Below, one piece after another: positions 36,342 to 46,133 of a stretch of 64,000 nucleotides of DNA. The DNA lies in NCBI GenBank assembly GCA_025210295.1, contig JAOASC010000020.1:80245-144244 (forward strand), given 5' to 3'. The first letter of the stretch is position 1; every line of letters begins with the position of its first letter. The position numbers were made by a program, and so were the translations under genes. The notes beneath the pieces are model-generated. The model was not told where the DNA came from and did no database searches. It was given only the letters and a program-made list of their open reading frames with translations. Source of the DNA: Flavobacteriales bacterium. Its GTDB lineage: Bacteria; Bacteroidota; Bacteroidia; Flavobacteriales_D; Parvicellaceae.

Positions 36342-37058
36342 TCAAAGTCCAGCAACTAGACTTCTGAGTTCTTCCTCTATTAGCAATCCTTTTGAGTTAG
36401 AAGAAATGGCAAAGGATAACTTAACTTTTCTTTGTTGTTGTTCATCATTAAAAAACTCTATGTTTATTCCGTTTTTAATCACCACCCAAGGGTAAGCAAT
36501 AACTTTATTGACTAGCACTGTTTTTAACTCTTCCAATTTAACTTGATTGGAAACTGCTAATATTAAGGTTTGATTTTTAATTTGACGATTCGATATGGGC
36601 TTTATCAACACATTGGTAAACAATTTACTATATGGCAATTGAACAATTTCGCCATTCTTTAATTCAATGCTCATTTTGGTTTCCCCCATTTTAATGATTC
36701 TACCTTTAAAGTCATTAAGTTGGATTTGTTGACCAATAATATCTCCTTTTTGGAACCTAAAAACTGTTCCTTGTACAAAATCACGTAAAATAGTCCAAGT
36801 TAACCCTAAGATAATACCAGTTAAAGCCAGTGTTAGAAGTGGTTGATATTTTCCAAATGTATAGACGATTTTAACGACAAATAAAATCCAAACGATGTTA
36901 CGTATTAGTGGTACATAAAACGCTAGCCAATCATGCCAACGCTCCTTTTTAATCATGCGAATGACAACATGTTGAAGCACCATAAAAAAACTAATAATCC
37001 AAAAAGCTTGAATTAATAGCAGGACAATTACTTTTAAAGGGATGTTTTGAAATTCCAT
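36342..37058 (-). CDS. MscS-family mechanosensitive channel-like protein
   Basis: 238 residues. Three membrane segments (about 8-30, 47-66, 70-95) are followed by a beta domain: KGDIIGQQIQLNDFKGRIIKMG and GEIVQLPYSKLFTNVLIKP, the MscS middle-domain pattern. The C-terminal alpha/beta part is short. MscS channels release solutes on osmotic downshock. It begins 12 bases after the stop of the giant transporter gene and shares its transcript, so the two may form one osmotic system. Confidence 0.8.
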   Translation of the reverse strand: MEFQNIPLKVIVLLLIQAFWIISFFMVLQHVVIRMIKKERWHDWLAFYVPLIRNIVWILFVVKIVYTFGKYQPLLTLALTGIILGLTWTILRDFVQGTVFRFQKGDIIGQQIQLNDFKGRIIKMGETKMSIELKNGEIVQLPYSKLFTNVLIKPISNRQIKNQTLILAVSNQVKLEELKTVLVNKVIAYPWVVIKNGINIEFFNDEQQQRKVKLSFAISSNSKGLLIEEELRSLVAGL

Positions 37059-37070
37059 TTTTATATCTTC

Positions 37071-40000
37071 TTAATTAATCAGTTCTTTTCTTCTTAAGTG
37101 TCTCACAATTTTTAAAGTAACAAAAGGGTTAATTTGATAATTCTTTACTCCAATCTCATTGATGAGCCCCATTCTGTATAAGCTTTCCACATTATTGAAC
37201 AATTGTTCCTTATTTTCGAATTTATAAATCTTTTCTAAACGCTTCATTGAAAGCTCTTTATGAAGTAAGATTTGTAATAAGATATTATCTTGTTCAATCG
37301 TCAACATATTGGGTAACTCTTGTTGGTCAATAGTATGGTAAACAAGGGTATTATTTTGTACATCCTCTATATTTCCTAACCAAGTATAAAAACAAGCTCC
37401 GATATTCCCTTCAGAAACAGCGGCAATTCGTTTAATTATTTGATTTTCTCTACGTTTCCCAAGTTCTTTTTCATGCTTTCCTTTCCATTCATATTGTAAC
37501 CCTCCACTTCTATGTCTACTAAGAATTGCAATACGAATATCATGAATTTTTAATGGACTTAATGTAATGGTCTCCAATAAATTAGTATCAAGATCAACAA
37601 CTTTTCGAAGCAACTGATAACTATGTGTATTACAACTCAAAAGAAAAAGAACTTTATGCCTATACTTTTGAATTAGGGAATTAAAATGACTTAAAGACAA
37701 CGTTCCTTTTTCTGTTCTAGTCCACCACAGCTCTATATCTTCAATCACTACTACAGCATTGTTGGGTAATTGGTTCATCAGCTCATCTATCGATAAATTT
37801 TGACCTGAAGCATTCTTAAAGGCTCTTTCGATCAGACGTTCAGCATCACCAAAATTCATTGATGGCTTTTCAATTTTTAAAACTTTCTCAAAACTATTGA
37901 TATTCAATATATTCTCGATCAGATAACTCATCCCTGAATGGTGCTCTCCTGTAAATAAAATCGCTCCTTTCTTTCCAAATTGATACTTTTCATAAGCATT
38001 TGAAAACTGTGAAATTTCACTCATCCTATTCGATAAAGGTGTAGTTGGAGCGTTATGTTTACCAGTAAACAACTGCTGATAGTAAAAAGGTAATTTTTGA
38101 TTAATCGTCTTAGAAATAGAAATTTTATCTACAAAGGCTCCTATTTTAGAATGAGGATTTTGAAGAGCTTTAGTTCGATACTGATGACTAGATATTGCTA
38201 ATAGATCTTTTCCTTTTATAATTAATTTATCTACTTTATTATTGGTCTTATCTATTAAGTAACTTGCTCTCCTTGTATATTTTTTGTATCCCTTTTTAGC
38301 CTTTTCTCTTCTAATAATACCATTCAAATTTTCTGCTCTCCCCAGTACGATATCATCTACTAAAATAGTCTTGAGATGGGTAATAATATGCTTGATTTCA
38401 ACAGCTAAGCGCTCACTTACTGTCCCTAAATGCGTAACTGACTCCGAAAGTTCTAATTGAACTTTATCTTTTACTTTTTTCAATAGAATGGCATCCTCCT
38501 CTTGGTTGGTGATTGAAAATTGTAACAAACGAATGCTATTTTCCATTTTCAATGATTCTGACTTTACTTCATTAGCTATCAGATGCAGTAAACTATTTAC
38601 TTCATTGATGATTTCATTTTCAATTAAATAATCTGTTACTCGTCGTACATTTATTTGATCAGGCGCAATATCATCTTGTCGCTGTTCAAATTCATTTAAC
38701 GCTTTTAACGGAATAACTTCAACATCTCTACAAAATGCTTTAATCTTCTGTTCTATTTCTTCGGTTAATCCTTGTACAAAATGTTCGACATTAAAATCTA
38801 TCCCTAATTCTAAAAGTTTATTCTCAAGATCTATCAAGTTATCCACCTCCAAGCTATCAGCGTCATCCATTACAGTTTCAGCAATAGCTATGATTGGGTT
38901 GATCTCCTTTTCCTGAATCTCAGTATTCAATGCATTAACATGCGGAATGATCGTATCCTTAAGTTTCAATAAACTCACATTAACACTCAATTGGTTAAGT
39001 AAGTAACCTGAATTATTTTTCCATGTAGAAGGGTAATTAGATATTGATTCATAAATGGCTTTTAAAGCACTAGCACTTCTTTCTTCTTCTCTAAGAATTA
39101 CAAGATCTTTTATTTCAAGCTTATTGGCATCTAATAAGATGGTATTACTATACTTTCTACTCAATCTATTGAGCACATTGTACGTACGTTGCTTATACCT
39201 CAAAATATGTTGATGTAGGGCCTCTCCTAGTTCTTTTATTGCTGCTCTTTTTTCTGTTTCATCTTTTAACTCAGCCCATTCTAACAGCCATTTTTTGATG
39301 ACGACATTTAATTGAAATGAAGCCAATCCTATTGTATTCAATTTAGCTTTGAATTCTACTAAATACCCATTTTCATAATGATGTTGCGCAATTGCCTGAA
39401 TCTTAACTTTAGATTTTGGTTGTTTAGTCCATCTTGTTAATCGTTTCTTTTGCTTAGCTAATTTAGCGGAATCACTTGATTTAATCAGCAATTCATCTGG
39501 TGTAAATTCTCGAACTACTTGAAAGGGCAATTCATCTATAGCTCCTTTAATGTTTTTTATTTGATTTTTTATTCCAAGGGCTATTCCCTCGCCTACAGCA
39601 CTCAACCTATTGTCTTGTATATCAATTAATAATTGCTCAATTTGTTCAAGTACAGCAGCTGTTTCCATATTATCATCAGACAACACTGATGAAAACACTT
39701 CATAAACCTTATTTAAGGGGTTATAAACAGCATTCACAAAATTTTCGTTGGACACTAATAATTGTTGATCTAAATGTTCAACGATTGGAGATGCTTCATG
39801 GAAAGCAACATTACCCAAAGCAGGAAGTTCTTCTTCAAGTTTAACTTCTAAATGATTGTTGGATATGGTATTGAACTCCTTTTCAATTTTAGAATTGACC
39901 CCTAAACCATCATGAAAATGAGAAGATCCTTTAACAATTAATGTTGTTCCTAAAATTGCTAACAAATCATTAGTTGAAGCAACAAAATGTGCTTCATTGG

Positions 40001-42068
40001 TCTCATCTAATTCTGGTAAGTCTATGATAATTAAATCAGATTCAAAAGAATACGTTTTTACAATTTCATAAAAATTCTTCTGTTCTATTTCATTGTTAAT
40101 GACTTCTATAGAAACTTGATTTCTTAGCTCTTCTGTTCGTTTTTCAATCGCTTTCTTAATTGAATACTGTAGCCCATTATCATTGTTTAGGAAGAAAAAC
40201 CTTACAGAAGCATTTGACCAATCACTTGAGGTCATCAATAACTTTGTTAACTGAACTGTAAGGTAGCTAAGTTGTGAGATATCATTCCACCATATATCTA
40301 TTTTTTGTTTGTTTCCGAATCCTTTTTCAGCATCATAATCTAGAAACAGAACGTTATAGTCTAATTGATGTAATGAATTAGTCAGCGCTGTAAAACGTGT
40401 GGGATCTTTAGTATTCCTCGCCCACCCCATTAAGACCGTATTGGGTTCAATACCAGAGAACCCATAGGTTTCTGCAATGACTTCAATTCCTGTATAAATA
40501 TCTTTACACTCTTGTTTGCGATGAAAAATAGAATCATCATGAATATCATCGAGTGCTACTGATTGTTTATGCTTAGGGAATAATAATTTTGCTGTTTTAT
40601 TTTCTATCAAGTCAAAATTTGAAATCATCCCATTTCTTCCAGCTATGGATTTACTGAATTCTAAAAGATGGGGTCTTGCTTTAGTACCTCCACTAAACAA
40701 CAGAATATTGGGCTCCCAGTTTCGATTATGTGTTGTTTTTTTATTTAGATTTTTCAATCCTAATTTAACAACTGAACTCCATACACTCTGCCATACATCT
40801 CCAGATCCTAACTCGAGTTGCTTACGTGTTAGCCAAAGGAAAATTATTCCCATAATAAGTACAGAAACCAATGCCGCAACCAAATTAAGCTGAATCATTA
40901 GAAGAAATGTAGCAATAGTTCCTACTAGGGGGACAAAAATAGAAATCCTAAATGTTGGACGAAAATCTGGACTTGCCCATTGTTCTAGGAAACATGAAAG
41001 ATTAATAAACAAATAAGCTGCCATATAAAACATCGCTACGATTTCAGCTATGACATCCAATTCTCCTATCAAAATTCCCAGCTCGGCTAATACAAATGTC
41101 AACATTAAAGCTCTACGAGGTTCATTATCTTCTCCGACACCTCGGGCAAAAAATCGAGGAGTAATCTTATCGATTGACATGGCTTGTAAAATACGTGGAG
41201 CCCCCAAAATTCCACCTAAAGCAGATGATAAGGTTGCTCCCCAAATTCCAGCTGTTACAAAATAAACTCCATAATACCCAAACTCTACTAATGCATTATT
41301 GTTGTTTTGTAATTCTGCTACAGGAATGTTGTAATTAATAAATATTGCAAGTGTTATGTAAACCAATAACCCTGTTCCTATGGCTAACATGGTTCCCCAG
41401 GGAATTGATTTTTTAGGATCTTTCAAGTCTCCTGACATTGCTACACCCGCTGTAAAACCTGTTACAGCGGGGAAAAAGATACCAAATAAAACCGAAAAAT
41501 CAGCTCCTCCAACACCTTCTGCTATTGAAGAAAAATCGAATCCTTTACCATCAGAAGTCCCCATAAAAACTGAGATTAATGAAAGTATGATTAATCCCAA
41601 AATGATGTATTGTGACTTAATGGCAATACTTGTACTAATGTAAGCTATGGTAACAATAAGTGCTAATGCAGCTGTACCTATAATCCTCAAATTATTAATC
41701 GTTACATCCATCCCTAATACAGGCAGTGCACTTTCTCCAAAACCAATTAAATACAACGCTATACTCAGGGCTGTTGCCACAAAGATCGTGACACCAATAG
41801 CTCCTCCAATTGGAAAGCCCAAACTTCTAGAGAGCATGTAATATATACCTCCTGCTTTTATTTTTTTATCTGTAGCAACAGAAGATACACTCAACCCTGT
41901 AGAAACAGAGACAATGTGTGCCATTAAAATAATAATGATGACGGTTAACAATGAATCTGCGTTTCCTACAATCCATCCTAAACGCATGTACATGATTACC
42001 CCCAATATGGTTAATATTGATGGTGTATATACTCCTCCTAACGTTCCAAATTTTCCTCCGCTTGCCAT
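37071..42068 (-). CDS. giant SLC12-like transporter fused to an AAA/STAND-like module
   Basis: 1665 residues. Residues 1 to about 420 form an APC-fold transporter with twelve segments; GVYTPSILTILGVIMYMRLG and AGGIYYMLSRSLGFPIGGA are the diagnostic start of cation-chloride (SLC12, NKCC/KCC) transporters. Residues about 440-800 match the SLC12 cytoplasmic tail (VLMGWARNTKDPTRF, VLFLDYD). About 800-1330 is mostly long helix. About 1360-1560 resembles an AAA/STAND NTPase: GEHHSGMSYL near 1374 stands where a Walker A GxxxxGKS/T would, but Met replaces the Lys; VVVIEDIELWW near 1435 is the Walker B. A winged-helix-like end follows. The fusion, the length and the lost Lys are unusual; it is cotranscribed with an MscS gene. 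Confidence 0.72.
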   Translation of the reverse strand: MASGGKFGTLGGVYTPSILTILGVIMYMRLGWIVGNADSLLTVIIIILMAHIVSVSTGLSVSSVATDKKIKAGGIYYMLSRSLGFPIGGAIGVTIFVATALSIALYLIGFGESALPVLGMDVTINNLRIIGTAALALIVTIAYISTSIAIKSQYIILGLIILSLISVFMGTSDGKGFDFSSIAEGVGGADFSVLFGIFFPAVTGFTAGVAMSGDLKDPKKSIPWGTMLAIGTGLLVYITLAIFINYNIPVAELQNNNNALVEFGYYGVYFVTAGIWGATLSSALGGILGAPRILQAMSIDKITPRFFARGVGEDNEPRRALMLTFVLAELGILIGELDVIAEIVAMFYMAAYLFINLSCFLEQWASPDFRPTFRISIFVPLVGTIATFLLMIQLNLVAALVSVLIMGIIFLWLTRKQLELGSGDVWQSVWSSVVKLGLKNLNKKTTHNRNWEPNILLFSGGTKARPHLLEFSKSIAGRNGMISNFDLIENKTAKLLFPKHKQSVALDDIHDDSIFHRKQECKDIYTGIEVIAETYGFSGIEPNTVLMGWARNTKDPTRFTALTNSLHQLDYNVLFLDYDAEKGFGNKQKIDIWWNDISQLSYLTVQLTKLLMTSSDWSNASVRFFFLNNDNGLQYSIKKAIEKRTEELRNQVSIEVINNEIEQKNFYEIVKTYSFESDLIIIDLPELDETNEAHFVASTNDLLAILGTTLIVKGSSHFHDGLGVNSKIEKEFNTISNNHLEVKLEEELPALGNVAFHEASPIVEHLDQQLLVSNENFVNAVYNPLNKVYEVFSSVLSDDNMETAAVLEQIEQLLIDIQDNRLSAVGEGIALGIKNQIKNIKGAIDELPFQVVREFTPDELLIKSSDSAKLAKQKKRLTRWTKQPKSKVKIQAIAQHHYENGYLVEFKAKLNTIGLASFQLNVVIKKWLLEWAELKDETEKRAAIKELGEALHQHILRYKQRTYNVLNRLSRKYSNTILLDANKLEIKDLVILREEERSASALKAIYESISNYPSTWKNNSGYLLNQLSVNVSLLKLKDTIIPHVNALNTEIQEKEINPIIAIAETVMDDADSLEVDNLIDLENKLLELGIDFNVEHFVQGLTEEIEQKIKAFCRDVEVIPLKALNEFEQRQDDIAPDQINVRRVTDYLIENEIINEVNSLLHLIANEVKSESLKMENSIRLLQFSITNQEEDAILLKKVKDKVQLELSESVTHLGTVSERLAVEIKHIITHLKTILVDDIVLGRAENLNGIIRREKAKKGYKKYTRRASYLIDKTNNKVDKLIIKGKDLLAISSHQYRTKALQNPHSKIGAFVDKISISKTINQKLPFYYQQLFTGKHNAPTTPLSNRMSEISQFSNAYEKYQFGKKGAILFTGEHHSGMSYLIENILNINSFEKVLKIEKPSMNFGDAERLIERAFKNASGQNLSIDELMNQLPNNAVVVIEDIELWWTRTEKGTLSLSHFNSLIQKYRHKVLFLLSCNTHSYQLLRKVVDLDTNLLETITLSPLKIHDIRIAILSRHRSGGLQYEWKGKHEKELGKRRENQIIKRIAAVSEGNIGACFYTWLGNIEDVQNNTLVYHTIDQQELPNMLTIEQDNILLQILLHKELSMKRLEKIYKFENKEQLFNNVESLYRMGLINEIGVKNYQINPFVTLKIVRHLRRKELIN

Positions 42069-42154
42069 TCTATTTTGGTTTTAATCACCTAAAATACGGA
42101 TTTTTTAGTTGATGGGATAGCGAAGCTATTAAGAACTCTATTTAAAGCTCAAAA

Positions 42155-42793
42155 TTATGAAATCAACACTTGAATAAAACCTCCAAAATTATATTTACTA
42201 TCTCCTTGGTTTCCAAAATACTGCATATTGATGGCTGGACCAAACCTTAATCCTTTTCTATTGACTCCAATACGCCAATTTAAAAAACTATAGTCATGTG
42301 CTTTAAGAAAAGCTGTAAAGGCGTCTAACCTAAAATATGGCTGAAAACTTTTTTCATTTTGAAGCACTCGTTCATACAATACAAATAACTCTTTAGCTCC
42401 ATTGTTGGTTAATTCTATTGTGGGTTGAATGATTAATCCTTTTGCTTTTGAAAATTTTGAATACAAGACTGAAATTACAGGCTTTGCACCTCCAAAAGAT
42501 TTATAATTCAATCCCACTCCTCCACTAAGGTTAGCTGTAAAATCATAAAACAATACCGATTGATTAAAGAAATTGGTTGTCTCTAAATTTTCATGATCTA
42601 CTTCTAAATTGAGTAAGTTAAAAAACTTTAGCTTATTATTGTTTACTTGTTTTGTTACGATCATCTTGTATTGGGTATACTCATTTCCCACCATTAATTC
42701 TACAGGAATAGGAGGTTGAAAAACGGGTGTAGTATTCTGTCCAAACAGTAAACTCACCTTAAGAAATAATAGTATGCTAAAAATAAATCTCAT
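42155..42793 (-). CDS. exported beta-barrel-like protein
   Basis: 212 residues with a signal peptide ending LLFGQ. The rest has the alternating strand pattern of a small outer-membrane barrel (LSGGVGLNYKSFGG, RFGPAINMQYFGN) and ends in FGGFIQVLIS, close to the aromatic-ending C-terminus of barrels. No family recognised. It is 9 bases after the upstream membrane gene. Confidence 0.6.
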   Translation of the reverse strand: MRFIFSILLFLKVSLLFGQNTTPVFQPPIPVELMVGNEYTQYKMIVTKQVNNNKLKFFNLLNLEVDHENLETTNFFNQSVLFYDFTANLSGGVGLNYKSFGGAKPVISVLYSKFSKAKGLIIQPTIELTNNGAKELFVLYERVLQNEKSFQPYFRLDAFTAFLKAHDYSFLNWRIGVNRKGLRFGPAINMQYFGNQGDSKYNFGGFIQVLIS

Positions 42794-42802
42794 CGAATAA
42801 AA

Positions 42803-43267
42803 TTATGCTGCTTTCTTTTGGGAATTAAACACTCTCCAGTTTAAGCCAAACAAGGCTATAAAAAGTCCTGAAACTCCCAATAAGAAATAATTTAACTCAA
42901 ATACAGGCAGAAAAAATGAGTTCCAGAAAGGAATAAGAACACCAACAAGTGTATAGCTATAAAAGCCTATTACTTTTTTTCTCCACATCAGGATTACTGC
43001 TATAATAGAAATCAGATGTAAGCCAATATATGAGATATAAAAACGATGATCTAACATATCTAAATCATCTAATACAGCCACATCAGGAGTAAAGGATATT
43101 AAAAATAATAATCCCAACATAGCTATGGTAATGACGATACTCCATCCTATAGATGCAATAGCTATAATTCGTAAGAAAAGCGGTGGATTTTCTTTACCAA
43201 AAACAAGGCGTTTAATTAACCTTAAATTTCGTTTTAAAATTGATATTTCTCTTGTCTCTTCTGTCAT
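42803..43267 (-). CDS. four-helix membrane protein of unknown function
   Basis: 154 residues with four hydrophobic segments (WSIVITIAMLGLLFLISF and others) and a basic N-terminus. It overlaps the preceding gene by 4 bases (ATGA). The size and hydrophobic pattern are close to those of that neighbour, so the two may be distant paralogues. No function assigned. Confidence 0.68.
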   Translation of the reverse strand: MTEETREISILKRNLRLIKRLVFGKENPPLFLRIIAIASIGWSIVITIAMLGLLFLISFTPDVAVLDDLDMLDHRFYISYIGLHLISIIAVILMWRKKVIGFYSYTLVGVLIPFWNSFFLPVFELNYFLLGVSGLFIALFGLNWRVFNSQKKAA

Positions 43268-43770
43268 CTAATTAAATGTTTACGTTGAGCTGTAAATAAT
43301 GCGACATAAATCAATGTAATTGCAATAGAACTAAATGGAACTACAAATGTTGCTAATCCTCCAAAGAAGAAATAGGGTACTGCAATGTATGTAAATTGGA
43401 AAATCGTGTAGATGATATAACCTATTTTTAACCTAAAGTACATAAAAACCACACCTACCATCGCAAAAATATCAATGAATGTTCGAACTGCATACATGAC
43501 AGAAATTTTCTCCACCCCTCTTTTCGAGACATCTAGACCAATTTCTTTCCACTGCTCTAACTGGGTTTCTAATATTTCAAATTGAGTTTGGTCTGGTGCG
43601 CTTTTCATCTCATCAAAACTTCCAAATGAAATATAGTTTCCTGTATCGGCAACCATCGAGATGATAAACCCAGCAAGGCTCATAAAACACAACACTTTAA
43701 GTGGTAAATATGACACTTCTACTGGTTCTTCTTGAGCCTTTGGTGGTCTTTTTTTCTTTCTTCTACCCAT
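43264..43770 (-). CDS. four-helix membrane protein of unknown function
   Basis: 168 residues. A very basic start (GRRKKKRPPKAQ), then four membrane segments with an extracytoplasmic loop between the first and second. Coupled by ATGA to the following gene of the same kind. It leads a three-gene minus-strand unit that ends with the barrel-like protein. Confidence 0.68.
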   Translation of the reverse strand: MGRRKKKRPPKAQEEPVEVSYLPLKVLCFMSLAGFIISMVADTGNYISFGSFDEMKSAPDQTQFEILETQLEQWKEIGLDVSKRGVEKISVMYAVRTFIDIFAMVGVVFMYFRLKIGYIIYTIFQFTYIAVPYFFFGGLATFVVPFSSIAITLIYVALFTAQRKHLIR

Positions 43771-43849
43771 TGTTTAAAATAATTAAAACAGCCTTGCAAA
43801 GTTCTAAATTATATTGAAATAGAAACTCTTTTTATCTTTTTTTAAAGTT

Positions 43850-43875
43850 TTGCTACTTTTTATCTTGTATTTTTG
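43850..43875 (+). promoter_or_regulatory. putative promoter of the 133-residue hypothetical
   Basis: TTG at 43850-43852 and TATTTTTG at 43868-43875, spacing 15, ending 22 bases before the ATG at 43897. Confidence 0.45.
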
Positions 43876-43896
43876 TCTTAATATTTAAAATATACT

Positions 43897-44298
43897 ATGC
43901 ATAATTATACCGCAGAATTACTAAACCATTGTTCTGAATTTGCAAAAGAACTTTTCGAGGAAACAGCTGACCTCTACCCTTTTGGTGCTTTTATTTCAAA
44001 GGTAGAACAAGTTCATCCATTAGAGCTAGAGCCTGAAAATAAAAAATCGACTAAAAATGGGCAGGTTGTTGATACCTTGCTAAATTATTTAAAACCTGAA
44101 TTTGAACGTAAAGAAATTCTTGCTTATGCTACGGTATATGAAGTTACTTTTCAAATCAATGAGGGTGAAGCTCCAACTAATGCTTTTGCTGTAGATATTA
44201 TTAATAGTGAATCAGAAGAGCCTATTTTTTATTATCCCTATGTCATTGAGGATGGTTTATTTATTTTTGAAGCTCCTTTTGCTGTGAAAAGAGCATAG
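43897..44298 (+). CDS. conserved hypothetical protein
   Basis: 133 residues, acidic, no signal peptide or membrane segment. The pattern of an N-terminal helix (CSEFAKELFEETADLYPFGAF is split by a turn) and later strands (EILAYATVYEVTFQINEG, PIFYYPYVIEDG) suggests a compact alpha/beta domain. I do not recognise the family. It stands alone on the plus strand between two minus-strand units and has its own promoter. Confidence 0.68.
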   Translation: MHNYTAELLNHCSEFAKELFEETADLYPFGAFISKVEQVHPLELEPENKKSTKNGQVVDTLLNYLKPEFERKEILAYATVYEVTFQINEGEAPTNAFAVDIINSESEEPIFYYPYVIEDGLFIFEAPFAVKRA

Positions 44299-44332
44299 CT
44301 TACTTTCTCTTACCTACTTCTATGGACTTTGT

Positions 44333-45565
44333 TTACTCATCTAAACGAGAAGAAGCTATAGCTAATTTATTTTTTATCAGCACTTGTTCAGATTTTTTGG
44401 TACTAAGCGCCAATGCTTTACTTAAATAGTTAATTTCTTCACTACTATTTTCCTTTAACCGGTGTAATTCAGCTAATAGACAATAGTAATGAGAATGATC
44501 AGTTAAATCCAATTTTTGAGCTTCTATTAATGCTTCATCTACAGCTATTGCCATTGCTACAGCATAAACTCTATTCATTGCTATTATTGGTGAGTAATCA
44601 ATTACTAGCAATTGATTATACAAGTTTAAAATATGTTCCCATTTATTTTGAGATTCTGTAGTATGCCAATAAGCAATTACTGCTTCTAAATGATATTTTG
44701 AAACGGAACTTTCTTTCACCGATTTTTTAAGGTAAGTCTTCCCTTTTTCTATCAACTCAAAATTCCATTTAGATTGGTCTTGTTCATTCAATAACAAATC
44801 GCCATTTAACCCTTCGATTCTAGCTTCAAACCTAGAAGAATGAAAACACATCAACGCAATTAAAGCTTCAATTTCGGGTTGATTAAACTGTTTTTTTCTA
44901 CTTAATAAAATTGCTAAACGCATTGCTTCCCAGCACATATCATACCTTATATTTCTTTCATTTACACTGCTGTAATAACCTTCATTAAAAATAAGGTAAA
45001 TAATTCGTAAAACGGTAGCCATTCTTGCTTTGTATTCTTCTTCAGAAAGCTGCCTTTTAAACTCTATTTTATTTTTTAATTCATTTTTGGCGCGATACAA
45101 CCTTTTGTTAATAGTCGTTTTATTCGACAATAAAGCTTTGGCTATTTCTTCTATATTGAACCCGCATAAAATCCTTAATGCGAGACAAATTTGAGCCTCT
45201 CTATTCAACTGAGGATCGCAGACAACAAAAATCATGTTTAATTGACTATCCTCTATTAGCTCTTCTGTTATTTTGATTTCAGAAAATTGCTCAAATTGTT
45301 CCTTGTATTTTGGAGCTATACTTTCATTAAATTTTGCTTTTCTTCTGTAATGATCGAGCAAACTATTTTGAGCGACTTTTCTTAACCATGCTTTTGGGTT
45401 TTCAGGAATTCCTTTATGCGCCCACGTTTTCATCGCTTTCATAAAGGCTTCTGAAACGATATCTTCAGCTAATTGGATATCGTTTACCCCATAAAAATTG
45501 TAGAGTACAGCAACTAAGTTACTGTACTCTACTTTAAATATTTCTGATAATTTGTCTGTATTCAT
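44333..45565 (-). CDS. ECF42-type RNA polymerase sigma factor with TPR-like extension
   Basis: 410 residues. Sigma region 2 is at about 8-75 (DIQLAEDIVSEAFMKAMKTW) and region 4 at about 115-170 (LALRILCGFNIEEIAKALLSN). A 240-residue C-terminal part follows (DUF6596 and helical repeats: VIAYWHTTESQNKWEHIL). This large extension and the YCII/DGPF gene 13 bases upstream mark group ECF42. These factors lack a classical anti-sigma factor; the extension is thought to control activity. Confidence 0.88.
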   Translation of the reverse strand: MNTDKLSEIFKVEYSNLVAVLYNFYGVNDIQLAEDIVSEAFMKAMKTWAHKGIPENPKAWLRKVAQNSLLDHYRRKAKFNESIAPKYKEQFEQFSEIKITEELIEDSQLNMIFVVCDPQLNREAQICLALRILCGFNIEEIAKALLSNKTTINKRLYRAKNELKNKIEFKRQLSEEEYKARMATVLRIIYLIFNEGYYSSVNERNIRYDMCWEAMRLAILLSRKKQFNQPEIEALIALMCFHSSRFEARIEGLNGDLLLNEQDQSKWNFELIEKGKTYLKKSVKESSVSKYHLEAVIAYWHTTESQNKWEHILNLYNQLLVIDYSPIIAMNRVYAVAMAIAVDEALIEAQKLDLTDHSHYYCLLAELHRLKENSSEEINYLSKALALSTKKSEQVLIKNKLAIASSRLDE

Positions 45566-45578
45566 TTATAACAATGAC

Positions 45579-45929
45579 TTACATTCCCTCAAAAATCATA
45601 ATATCTCTTACCTCAACTTTACCACCATTCTTTAAAACTGGGCATCCTTTTCCTAAAGCTACAGCTTCATCAATATTGTCGGCTGAAACAACAATATAAC
45701 CTCCAACAATTTCTTTTAACTCAGCATATGGTCCATCAGTAATCGATCCATCAGCATTTATTGTTTTTCCTTCAAAACCTAAAGCATCTCCTGGATTTTT
45801 TAATTTTCCGAGCTCTTCTATTTTCCCCATCCATTCTTGCCAGTCTTTTAGTTCTTCTTGAATTTGTTCTGGCGTTGGGTTTAAATCTGCATCTGGTTCA
45901 CTATGGAACAACATCATAAAATCTTTCAT
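45579..45929 (-). CDS. YCII/DGPF family protein
   Basis: 116 residues. KDFMMLFHSEPDAD is the usual start; ITDGPYAELKEIVGGYIVVS carries the DGPF-type motif (here DGPY). The fold is a ferredoxin-like YCII domain. Partner of the ECF42 sigma factor, upstream in the same operon. Its chemical role is unknown. Confidence 0.9.
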   Translation of the reverse strand: MKDFMMLFHSEPDADLNPTPEQIQEELKDWQEWMGKIEELGKLKNPGDALGFEGKTINADGSITDGPYAELKEIVGGYIVVSADNIDEAVALGKGCPVLKNGGKVEVRDIMIFEGM

Positions 45930-46133
45930 TTTTTTTAGTTTTTTAAATTAATATTCAATTACTGGACGAATGGCTTTTTGAGAATAGGACCAATATTTTA
46001 TTTTTTTTCAAAAAAAAAATAAATCGAACATACGATGAATATACGCATTTTTACTTACTAGTTTATACCTTGAAAAAGCATCTTATCTGATAAGCTATTA
46101 ACCTCGCTACTCTTTCTGATATAATAAAGGCTC

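Noticed and set aside
41050..41841. Several plus-strand open frames of 60-90 codons inside the giant transporter gene
   Set aside because: They lie opposite the transmembrane codons of the minus-strand gene and show the Pro/Thr/Ser-rich composition of antisense shadows, with no recognisable domain.
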